Source: Fidelibacterota bacterium UBA7300
GTDB lineage: Bacteria; Fidelibacterota; Marinisomatia; Marinisomatales; UBA2128
Reading direction: 5' to 3'
NCBI GenBank assembly: GCA_002471865.1
Contig: DKQU01000015.1
Coordinates: 1 to 13,898 of the forward strand
DNA: 13,898 nt
Below, piece after piece: positions 7,937-13,898 of the stretch. The position numbers were made by a program, and so were the translations under genes. The notes below the pieces were generated by a model. The model searched no databases. It was not told the DNA's origin and saw only the letters and a list, made by a program, of their open reading frames with translations. The number at the start of each line of letters is the position of its first letter. Position 1 is the first letter of the stretch.

Positions 7937-8462
7937 TCTTCTACTGTTGTCTAACTGTGGATTCTACTCCTTTACAGGATCTTTACCTCCACACATCAAA
8001 ACTATCAGTATTCCGATATTTGTAAATGAGACGGCTGAGTTCGGCGTTGCAGAAGCTATTACAGATGGAGTAATTGCTGTTTTTATAGAAGAAAATATTT
8101 TAAAAATAGTTGGCGACGAAAACGCCCATTCGATACTTCGCGGTATCATAAAAAAGGTAAACGATCAGCCTTATACTTACTCCGAGATTGAAGAGGTTCA
8201 GGAGTATAGGCTTAATATTACCGTTGCAGTGGAGTGGTATGATACTGTCGAGGAGAAGGTTCGACTATCCAAATCGTACAGCGGTTGGGGAGTATATAGT
8301 TTGACCGAGGATATTTCGTCTGACGGAATTGATAACGACGGCGACGGACTTATAGATGCAGAGGATTCCGATGAGATAGGCGATCCAAGGGACCTTGCTG
8401 TGAAAGTTGCAGTAGACAAGATAACGACTGATGTAATCAACGACATAGTTTCAATGTGGTAG
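7902..8462 (+). CDS. lptE: LptE-like LPS-assembly lipoprotein
   Basis: LptE plugs the LptD barrel in the outer membrane and helps place lipopolysaccharide on the surface. The ATG at 7902 (or 7896, two codons earlier) gives a short Lys-Lys N-region, a hydrophobic core and a lipobox ending SNC, with Cys19 as the lipidated residue. Asn just before the Cys is uncommon. The mature start CGFYSFTGSLPP followed by IKTISIPIFVNET is the LptE pattern of Bacteroidetes-like bacteria, and the end (KVAVDKITTDVINDIVSMW) also fits. An acidic insert at 141-161 carries DNDGDGLID. At 186 residues it is somewhat longer than I expect for the family, by about the insert's size. The start lies within the sigma-54 activator gene, so translation is probably coupled. 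Assignment rests on motif memory. Confidence 0.8.
   Translation: MELKKNISAIISLLLLSNCGFYSFTGSLPPHIKTISIPIFVNETAEFGVAEAITDGVIAVFIEENILKIVGDENAHSILRGIIKKVNDQPYTYSEIEEVQEYRLNITVAVEWYDTVEEKVRLSKSYSGWGVYSLTEDISSDGIDNDGDGLIDAEDSDEIGDPRDLAVKVAVDKITTDVINDIVSMW
8322..8384 (+). other. Acidic DxDxDG-type insert within LptE
   Basis: Residues 141-161 of LptE read DGIDNDGDGLIDAEDSDE and then IGD. The DxDxDGxxD spacing resembles calcium-binding loops of thrombospondin type-3 repeats and dockerin/EF-hand loops. It sits just before the C-terminal helix. Calcium binding is inferred, not shown. Confidence 0.6.
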
Positions 8463-8466
8463 GAGG
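8461..8466 (+). promoter_or_regulatory. Strong ribosome binding site for asnS (GTG start)
   Basis: AGGAGG overlaps the lptE stop codon and lies five bases before the GTG at 8472. It is the best Shine-Dalgarno match in the window and fixes the non-ATG start of asnS. Confidence 0.8.
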
Positions 8467-8471
8467 AGAAC

Positions 8472-9764
8472 GTGGATCATAAATACATAGCAGATTTGCC
8501 TGATCTAGTAGGAGAAGAGGTTACCCTTCACGGGTGGATGTATAACAAGCGCTCAAGCGGTAAAATATGGTTTCTTATCCTACGTGATGGTACCGGTTAT
8601 TGCCAATGTGTAGTGGCAAAAGGGAATGTCTCCGATGAAATTTTCGTCATCGAGCCAGAATTGACTCAGGAATCATCTATTTCAGTCACGGGATTGTGCA
8701 AAAAGGATGATCGTTCTGTGGGTGGATACGAATTGGAAGTTTCGTCTCTGGAAGTGCATCAGATAGCTGACGACTATCCCATATCGAAGAAAGATCACGG
8801 CACTGCGTTTCTCATGGATAATCGCCATCTCTGGCTTAGATCAAAACGCCAGAATGCTATTTTGCGAATTCGGCATGAAATTCTACGTGCCTGCCGTGAT
8901 TACCTCGACGATAATGGTTTTATCCAAGTAGATACGCCAATATTTACTGCCAATGCGTGTGAAGGTACCACAACCCTCTTTGAGACCGAATACTTCGGCA
9001 GGAGTGCATATTTGACGCAGAGCGGGCAACTTTACAACGAAGCTGCTGCCATGTCCGTAGGGAAGACGTATTGTTTTGGTCCGACATTCCGAGCAGAGAA
9101 GTCCAAGACTCGTAGGCATCTGACCGAATTTTGGATGTTGGAGCCGGAGATGGCCTATTGTGATCTGGAGGAAGATATGATCTGGGCAGAAGGGCTCCTT
9201 ATCTCTGTGGTGGAACGCATTTTGGACAGATGTGGTGACCTTTTGGAAATATTGGAAAGGGACATATCTAAATTGAGCAATGTGAAGGGACCATTCCCCA
9301 GAATCAGTTATACGGAAGCTGTAGATATTCTACATAAGAACGGTGAAGAATTCGAGTGGGGAGACGACTTCGGCGGTGGGCATGAAACGGTCATATCCGA
9401 TCAGTTCGATCGTCCAGTTATTGTCCATCGTTTCCCATCGGCGATCAAGGCGTTTTATATGAAGCGGGCGCCTGAGGATGATAAGGTAGTTCTTGGGATG
9501 GATATTCTTGCGCCGGAAGGTTATGGCGAAATTGTGGGTGGTAGTCAAAGAGAAGAAGATCCTGCAATACTCCTCGAGAGAATGGAGGAAGAAGGACTTA
9601 ACACAAAGGATTTTCAGTGGTATCTCGATCTTCGAAAGTATGGATCTGTACCACATTCCGGTTTTGGACTCGGTCTTGAGCGTCTGGTTTCGTGGATTTG
9701 CGGCTTATCACACATAAGAGAGACCATTCCGTTTCCGAGGACATTGACCCGTTTGGAACCTTGA
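8472..9764 (+). CDS. asnS: Asparaginyl-tRNA synthetase
   Basis: This 430-residue class IIb synthetase charges tRNA-Asn with asparagine. The N-terminal OB fold (about 1-100; LHGWMYNKR, FLILRDGTG) binds the anticodon. The catalytic domain carries motif 2 around FRAEKSKTRRHLTEFWMLE (206-224) and motif 3 GFGLGLERL (397-405). The closing HIRETIPFPRT is the AsnRS form and distinguishes it from AspRS, which has a GAD insert that is absent here. It starts with GTG behind a strong ribosome binding site. A dedicated AsnRS means Asn-tRNA need not be made by transamidation in this organism. The TGA stop overlaps the TTG start of the next gene. Confidence 0.96.
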   Translation: MDHKYIADLPDLVGEEVTLHGWMYNKRSSGKIWFLILRDGTGYCQCVVAKGNVSDEIFVIEPELTQESSISVTGLCKKDDRSVGGYELEVSSLEVHQIADDYPISKKDHGTAFLMDNRHLWLRSKRQNAILRIRHEILRACRDYLDDNGFIQVDTPIFTANACEGTTTLFETEYFGRSAYLTQSGQLYNEAAAMSVGKTYCFGPTFRAEKSKTRRHLTEFWMLEPEMAYCDLEEDMIWAEGLLISVVERILDRCGDLLEILERDISKLSNVKGPFPRISYTEAVDILHKNGEEFEWGDDFGGGHETVISDQFDRPVIVHRFPSAIKAFYMKRAPEDDKVVLGMDILAPEGYGEIVGGSQREEDPAILLERMEEEGLNTKDFQWYLDLRKYGSVPHSGFGLGLERLVSWICGLSHIRETIPFPRTLTRLEP

Positions 9765-10213
9765 TAAAAGCTGTTCGAATCGCAATCTATGGTGGCGCTG
9801 ATTGTTCCTCAGAAGTATATGAGCAGGCACGTGAGGTTGGACGATTGTTGGCACTGAAGGGAGTGATTGTCTATTGCGGTGGTATGGGCGGTGTCATGGA
9901 GGCAGTGAGCCGAGGTGTTTCTGAAGAGAGTGGAACTGTTGTTGGAATTTTACCAGAAGCAGATGGTGATTCGGGTAACGAATATCTCACCATTCCGGTT
10001 GCCACGGGTGCCGGCAGCGCACGGAATGTCATGATTGCCAATTCAGTTCACGGTGCAATTGCCATTGATGGTTCGTACGGAACTCTCTCAGAAATTGGAC
10101 ATACTCTCAGGATGGAAAAACCGGTTATCGGCTTAGGAACTTGGGATATCGAAGGAGTAGTGAGTGTCAAGAGTCCGGAAGCTGCAGTAAAGAAAATTTT
10201 GGAGTTAATATGA
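9761..10213 (+). CDS. TIGR00725/LOG-like Rossmann nucleotide-binding protein
   Basis: The 150-residue protein has the SLOG-type Rossmann layout: IAIYGGADCS near the N-terminus, CGGMGGVMEAVSRG in the middle, GSARNVMI, and DGSYGTLSEIGH, which corresponds to the PGGxGTxxE phosphate-binding element of LOG phosphoribohydrolases. It best fits the TIGR00725 group, which includes molybdenum-cofactor carrier-like proteins; the exact ligand is unknown. I chose the TTG at 9761 because it overlaps the asnS stop as TTGA and places the first beta strand about five residues in, as in the family. The ATG at 9692 would add 23 unconserved-looking residues inside asnS. Its stop overlaps the acylphosphatase start as ATGA. 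Confidence 0.82.
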   Translation: MIKAVRIAIYGGADCSSEVYEQAREVGRLLALKGVIVYCGGMGGVMEAVSRGVSEESGTVVGILPEADGDSGNEYLTIPVATGAGSARNVMIANSVHGAIAIDGSYGTLSEIGHTLRMEKPVIGLGTWDIEGVVSVKSPEAAVKKILELI

Positions 10214-10491
10214 GTGATAATGTTAGTGCTAAGATACGAGTAACTGGTCGAGTACAGATGGTTGGATTTAGATATTTCACACGCCAGTGGGCAGATGACC
10301 TGGGACTTTACGGCTGGGTAAAGAATGAGCGTGACGGCTCGGTATCAGCACATGTGGAAGGGAATAAAGGTCGTATTGAGCAACTTGCGGAAGAGCTCAA
10401 AAGTGGTCCAGCCAATGCAAGAGTGGAAAATGTGGATGTCAAATGGGGTAGTTTCATGAATCAATTTCGAGAATTCGATATTCGCCACTAA
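10210..10491 (+). CDS. acyP: Acylphosphatase
   Basis: This 93-residue enzyme hydrolyses acyl phosphates such as acetyl or carbamoyl phosphate in the cytoplasm. The family signature GRVQMVGFR (13-21) supplies the catalytic Arg21, and GWVKNERDGSV (35-45) supplies the catalytic Asn39; both sit two positions before those of muscle acylphosphatase (23 and 41). The start is the ATG that overlaps the previous stop (ATGA), with GGAG six bases before it, so translation is coupled to the LOG-like gene. Length is standard for a single-domain acylphosphatase. Confidence 0.95.
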   Translation: MSDNVSAKIRVTGRVQMVGFRYFTRQWADDLGLYGWVKNERDGSVSAHVEGNKGRIEQLAEELKSGPANARVENVDVKWGSFMNQFREFDIRH

Positions 10492-10507
10492 CTAGTATGA
10501 GTTATTT

Positions 10508-12121
10508 ATGGATATAGCTCTTTGCCAGATTAATACTACTGTCGGTGATTTTGAGAATAACCGTCAGAAGATTCTAGATTATTATGAGAAGGCAGTTCAG
10601 CGAGGAGTTGAACTGGTAGTCTTTCCGGAAATGGCGGTGACTGGCTATCCTCCTCAGGATTTGCTGAACAATCGCTCTTTCATACGTAAAAATGATGAAA
10701 TCACAGCTGACTTAGTATCGAGAAGCGGAAAGGCGTATCTAGTATTTGGCTATGTTCGTACAAATGAGCGGGCGCTTCATAATTCAGTCATGATTTCGAG
10801 AAACGGAAAGGAGATAGCTTTTTATGATAAGATTCTCCTTCCCACGTATGATGTATTTGACGAACATCGTTACTTTCGTCCCGGTAAATCTGCATCACCT
10901 ATCGAACTACAATTCCATGATAGAACTGTTAAAGTGGGATTTCAGATTTGTGAAGATTTATGGGATGCCGATTATGATCAGAAAGTGACTGATGAGTCTG
11001 TTTCCGAAGGAGCTGAAGTCATCATAAATGTATCTGCATCTCCGTTCAGCGTAGGAAAACGTTTTGAGCGAGAGAAACTTATTCAAAAAAATGTCAATAG
11101 TTTGGGGGTTCCGTTTATCTACTGCAATTTAGTCGGAGCACAAGATGAATTAGTTTTTGATGGCCATTCACTAGCCTACAATTCCTCTGGTAAACTCATT
11201 GGGGAAGGACCGCAGTTTGAAGAAGGAATCATATTTCTTGATCCTTTTGCGTCTGAAACTATTAAACAATCACCATACGTACGCGAAAAGGCACTGTTTG
11301 ACGGATTGATTTTAGGTGTTCGGGATTACTTTAGTAAAACTAATCACAAGAAGTGTGTTATTGGTTTAAGCGGCGGGATTGATTCCGCTCTTACCTCTTG
11401 TATCGCATCAGAAGCGCTGGGAAAGGAAAATGTAACGACTGTCTTCATGCCGTCGCCTTTCAGCTCAGATCACAGCAGAGATGACTCCATTCAGCTTGCA
11501 GCAAACCTGGATATTGAGCTTATTACCATTTCAATTGATAATGTCATGGAAGAATACGACACTATTTTACAAGAGAGTTTTTCAGGTTGTGAACGTGACA
11601 TTACCGAAGAAAATATTCAAGCGAGAATTAGAGGAAACATTTTAATGGCGTTCTCCAACAAATTCGGCTGTCTCGTTCTCTCTACGGGAAACAAGACTGA
11701 GCTGGCGCTTGGATATTGCACACTTTATGGCGATATGAGCGGGGGACTGGCAGTCATCAGCGATCTGAATAAGAGTGATGTCTATGCGTTAGCGCACTGG
11801 ATAAACAAAAGTAGAGGTAAAGAGATCATTCCTACAAGAATTCTTAATAAAGCTCCGTCTGCGGAGCTTTCGCCGGAACAGGTTGACCCGTTTGACTACG
11901 AGAAGGTAAGTCCGCTTGTTGATGCGATTGTAGAGACGACTGCTTCCCGTCGAGAATTGATAGAGCAGGGATACGATGCAGAATTGGTGGAGGAGATAAC
12001 CAGTCTTGTACGACGAGCCGAATTTAAGCGACGACAGGCAGCTCCCGGAATTAGAATAACTCGAAAAGCCTTTGGAATGGGGCGGCGCATTCCCATTGTG
12101 AATCATTTTAGAGAGGATTAG
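10508..12121 (+). CDS. nadE: Glutamine-dependent NAD+ synthetase
   Basis: This two-domain enzyme of 537 residues makes NAD from nicotinic acid adenine dinucleotide, ATP and glutamine. The N-terminal nitrilase-type glutaminase has the triad Glu41 (VFPEMAVTGYP), Lys108 (YDKILLP) and Cys148 (FQICEDLWD). The C-terminal synthetase has the ATP pyrophosphatase loop SGGIDS (288-293), then STGNKTELALGY and GDMSGGLAVISDL. Length matches the shorter bacterial glutamine-dependent form. The ATG at 10508 starts directly with the first nitrilase strand (MDIALCQIN); the ATG at 10498 runs into a stop at once in another frame. There is no clear ribosome binding site, and the 16-base gap after acyP suggests the same transcript. 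Confidence 0.97.
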   Translation: MDIALCQINTTVGDFENNRQKILDYYEKAVQRGVELVVFPEMAVTGYPPQDLLNNRSFIRKNDEITADLVSRSGKAYLVFGYVRTNERALHNSVMISRNGKEIAFYDKILLPTYDVFDEHRYFRPGKSASPIELQFHDRTVKVGFQICEDLWDADYDQKVTDESVSEGAEVIINVSASPFSVGKRFEREKLIQKNVNSLGVPFIYCNLVGAQDELVFDGHSLAYNSSGKLIGEGPQFEEGIIFLDPFASETIKQSPYVREKALFDGLILGVRDYFSKTNHKKCVIGLSGGIDSALTSCIASEALGKENVTTVFMPSPFSSDHSRDDSIQLAANLDIELITISIDNVMEEYDTILQESFSGCERDITEENIQARIRGNILMAFSNKFGCLVLSTGNKTELALGYCTLYGDMSGGLAVISDLNKSDVYALAHWINKSRGKEIIPTRILNKAPSAELSPEQVDPFDYEKVSPLVDAIVETTASRRELIEQGYDAELVEEITSLVRRAEFKRRQAAPGIRITRKAFGMGRRIPIVNHFRED

Positions 12122-12122
12122 C

Positions 12123-12560
12123 ATGCGGAAACTGACAATAGCAATGACACTATTCGTCTCGCTGATGCAGGCACAACCTGGAAGCGATAGCGACTATTGG
12201 ATCAATCTAAGTGAAGATCAAAAAGTGGTATTACTACAGGGAATTTATACTGGAGTAGCGAGAAGCCTGCAGATCATGAGTGAAGAGACTAATCGTCAAG
12301 AAAAACGCGATCCTTATTGGGCACAGCCGTTCGTCCTCGAAAACAGTATTAAGAGATTGAATGAATTTTATTCTCATGAGGCAGAGAGTGATTATAAACT
12401 ATTAATATCTTCAATGGACGCTTTTTACTCCAATCCTGACAATACTCATATCCCGGTAATGGATGCTCTTCATATCATAATGCTTCATGAGAGTGGTGAA
12501 CAGATAAGAGCAAACGAACTGTTGTTAAGAAAACAGAGAGAGCGATTCGAAGGCAGGTAA
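12123..12560 (+). CDS. Small exported protein of unknown function
   Basis: The 145-residue product begins with a typical secretion signal: MRK, a hydrophobic core (LTIAMTLFVSL) and a likely cleavage after Met-Gln-Ala, leaving about 128 residues in the periplasm. The mature part is mostly predicted helix, with YWINLSEDQKVVLLQGIYTG near the start and NPDNTHIPVMDALHIIM later. It has no Cys, no transmembrane helix beyond the signal and no catalytic motif that I know. The W..LS..QK...L.GI..G pattern recalls small periplasmic proteins such as Rap1a-type folds, but only weakly. It starts one base after the nadE stop behind AGAGGA and ends in frame just before comEC. Confidence 0.85.
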   Translation: MRKLTIAMTLFVSLMQAQPGSDSDYWINLSEDQKVVLLQGIYTGVARSLQIMSEETNRQEKRDPYWAQPFVLENSIKRLNEFYSHEAESDYKLLISSMDAFYSNPDNTHIPVMDALHIIMLHESGEQIRANELLLRKQRERFEGR

Positions 12561-12563
12561 TGT

Positions 12564-13898
12564 TTGAATTCTAAACAATTTTTTAAAAAGGCGCCTTTGG
12601 CGCCTTTTGCTTTACTGTTCTCAGCAGGAATTTTCTTTGAGAAAGTAATTCATCTGCCGCTATGGATGGCTCTTTCAATTACATTCATAATTATCCTTCT
12701 ATCATTTCTTCCAAAAATCAGAAAAACTGAAGCAGTCATATTTCTCTTAGTACTGTCCGGTGGAATTCTAAGGATGGGAAGCAGCCAGTGGCATACGGCT
12801 AAGATAGAAAATAATTTGACTCAGTTAAATGGCGAAACAGTAAGAATATCAGGCGATATTACTGATATCAGAGAAACTGAAAAGGGATTCAGATACACTG
12901 TATCAGTAGACAGTATCATGACTAATATCGTGATAATAAGAGAAAACATTAAAGTTAATCTTTATACTGAAAATGATTTTATTGGATCTATGGGAGATAA
13001 AGTAGATGTAGCTGCGTTGTGGCGCGAAATATTGTCACCTAGAAATCCGGGAGAATTCGATTTTCAGAACTATTACAAGCAGCAGAACATCTGGGCGAAA
13101 GCATTCATGGAAGAAGAAAAACCTTCATCAATTACCGTTCAAGAGGGGTTTTCATTTTCGACTGCCATTCACGATCTAAGAATGAGTATTCGTGATCTGT
13201 TTAATGAAAAAGTAGGCGGCGATGCCGGAAAGCTCATGTCTGCACTCATTCTCGGTCTTCGTGAAGAGGTACCTGGAGAGATCAAACAGGACTTCGTGGA
13301 TACCGGTGTGATTCACGTTTTGGCTGTATCAGGGCTTCACGTTGGATATGTTCTTGTCATCGTCATGGCACTGGTGAAGCTGCTGCCGGTTTCGTGGAGG
13401 TGGGAGAAGATCGTGATCATCCTACTGCTGGTTTTTTATGCTATTCTATCCGGCGGAAAAGCGAGTGTCTGGCGAGCAACATTCATGGCCGGTATGTACG
13501 TAGCAGCACCACTTGTCTACCGTAAAGCCAATTTATGGAACATCATCTCAGCTGCTGCTCTTATCCTTCTCGTTTACAATCCGAACTATCTCACCGACTT
13601 GGGATTCCTCATGTCATTTTCCGCTGTCATCTCTATCGTCTTTTTCTACAACCAGTTCGAACAGATTCTACCGGAAAGGATTCGTGTGTACAAAATCCGA
13701 AATCCTCTGGTCAAAGGTGTCTGGGCACTCTTTCTTGTATCGGTATCTGCTCAAATTGGGACACTGCCGTTTACATGGAGCTTTTTCCACCGGATCCCCA
13801 TCATTTCTCTGGCAGCGAATATCATCATTGTCCCTGTGATTGGATTAATTGTCTCTCTAGGATTTGCCATTATGCTTCTAGGCAGTTGGATTCCTTAT
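12564..13898 (+). CDS. comEC: ComEC/Rec2 competence channel protein, 3' partial
   Basis: ComEC is the inner-membrane channel that carries single-stranded DNA into the cytoplasm during natural transformation. The 445 codons present show N-terminal membrane helices (about 14-70), an extracytoplasmic OB-like DUF4131 region (roughly 85-195, with LSPRNPGEFDFQNYY) and the start of the Competence domain with FVDTGVIHVLAVSGLHVG. Several helices follow, including GGKASVWRATFMA and LTDLGFLMSFSAVIS. The frame opens right after the previous stop and has no ATG near its beginning. TTG at 12564 gives MNSKQFFKKAPLAPF and has CAGG (12554-12557) six bases upstream, which fits both spacing and family N-termini. 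The C-terminal part, possibly with a metallo-beta-lactamase domain, lies beyond the window. Confidence 0.93.
   Translation, partial: MNSKQFFKKAPLAPFALLFSAGIFFEKVIHLPLWMALSITFIIILLSFLPKIRKTEAVIFLLVLSGGILRMGSSQWHTAKIENNLTQLNGETVRISGDITDIRETEKGFRYTVSVDSIMTNIVIIRENIKVNLYTENDFIGSMGDKVDVAALWREILSPRNPGEFDFQNYYKQQNIWAKAFMEEEKPSSITVQEGFSFSTAIHDLRMSIRDLFNEKVGGDAGKLMSALILGLREEVPGEIKQDFVDTGVIHVLAVSGLHVGYVLVIVMALVKLLPVSWRWEKIVIILLLVFYAILSGGKASVWRATFMAGMYVAAPLVYRKANLWNIISAAALILLVYNPNYLTDLGFLMSFSAVISIVFFYNQFEQILPERIRVYKIRNPLVKGVWALFLVSVSAQIGTLPFTWSFFHRIPIISLAANIIIVPVIGLIVSLGFAIMLLGSWIPY
12585..12608. terminator. Terminator-like hairpin inside the comEC coding start
   Basis: AAAAGGCGCC, loop TTT and GGCGCCTTTT (12586-12608) form a perfect 10-base stem, followed by GCTTT. 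It looks like a symmetric rho-independent terminator for the operon ending at 12560, though the T run is only four long on this strand. It lies in codons 8-15 of comEC, encoding KKAPLAPF. The core is also a tandem repeat of GGCGCCTTT. Confidence 0.5.

Noticed and set aside
9692..9760. Longer N-terminus for the LOG-like protein
   Set aside because: The extra residues lie inside the conserved AsnRS motif 3 coding region, and the family's first beta strand begins just after the TTG at 9761.
10141..10209. Longer N-terminus for acylphosphatase
   Set aside because: The family start fits the ATG at 10210, which has GGAG upstream and overlaps the preceding stop; the extension overlaps the LOG-like gene.
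13513..13839. 108-codon plus-strand ORF near the right end
   Set aside because: Frame-shifted shadow of comEC, whose own frame encodes membrane helices and conserved motifs throughout this stretch.
1..13898. Insertion sequences, CRISPR arrays, tRNA or rRNA genes, prophage or defence genes
   Set aside because: I looked for transposase motifs, regularly spaced repeats, RNA-like folds and defence domains and saw none; the window is a housekeeping gene run.

Overview
This is a densely packed bacterial chromosome segment in which every supported gene lies on the + strand. It holds eleven complete genes, one small doubtful ORF, and two genes cut by the window edges (an ABC ATPase at the left, comEC at the right). 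No gap exceeds about 215 bases. I see no mobile element, CRISPR array, rRNA or tRNA. The organism is Gram-negative, since it has an LptE-type lipopolysaccharide-export lipoprotein. The pair 'sigma-54 activator without receiver domain, then LptE' and the LptE start (Cys-Gly-Phe-Tyr-Ser-Phe-Thr-Gly) resemble the Bacteroidetes/Fibrobacteres-Chlorobi-Marinimicrobia side of the tree. An uncultured Marinimicrobia-like lineage is my best guess, but it rests on memory of gene order and not on a search.

Layout. 1-2604: tandem ECF-type ABC ATPase (5' partial), pgsA and ftsY, an AT-rich block of membrane functions (vitamin or metal uptake, phospholipid synthesis, membrane-protein targeting). 2605-3753: a small unrecognised ORF with an abrupt GC-rich stretch, a DppA-type M55 D-aminopeptidase, and a short regulatory-looking gap before uvrB. 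3754-8462: uvrB, galE, a PspF-like sigma-54 activator and lptE, with gaps of at most about 10 bases or overlaps. 8472-12560: asnS, a TIGR00725/LOG-like nucleotide-binding protein, acylphosphatase, glutamine-dependent NAD synthetase and a small exported protein, joined by stop/start overlaps. 12564-13898: the N-terminal 445 codons of comEC, starting at TTG, with a terminator-like hairpin inside the first 15 codons.

How the genes fit together. Most are housekeeping: DNA repair (uvrB), aminoacylation (asnS), NAD synthesis (nadE), membrane biogenesis (pgsA, ftsY), and envelope sugar and LPS assembly (galE, lptE). galE, the sigma-54 activator and lptE side by side suggest an envelope theme. I see no complete novel multi-gene system. 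The best leads are an ABC ATPase whose two halves are degenerate in complementary ways, an acidic DxDxDG-type insert in LptE, the hairpin inside the comEC coding start, a GACAA/TTGTC half-site cluster before uvrB, and the orphan ORF at a composition break.
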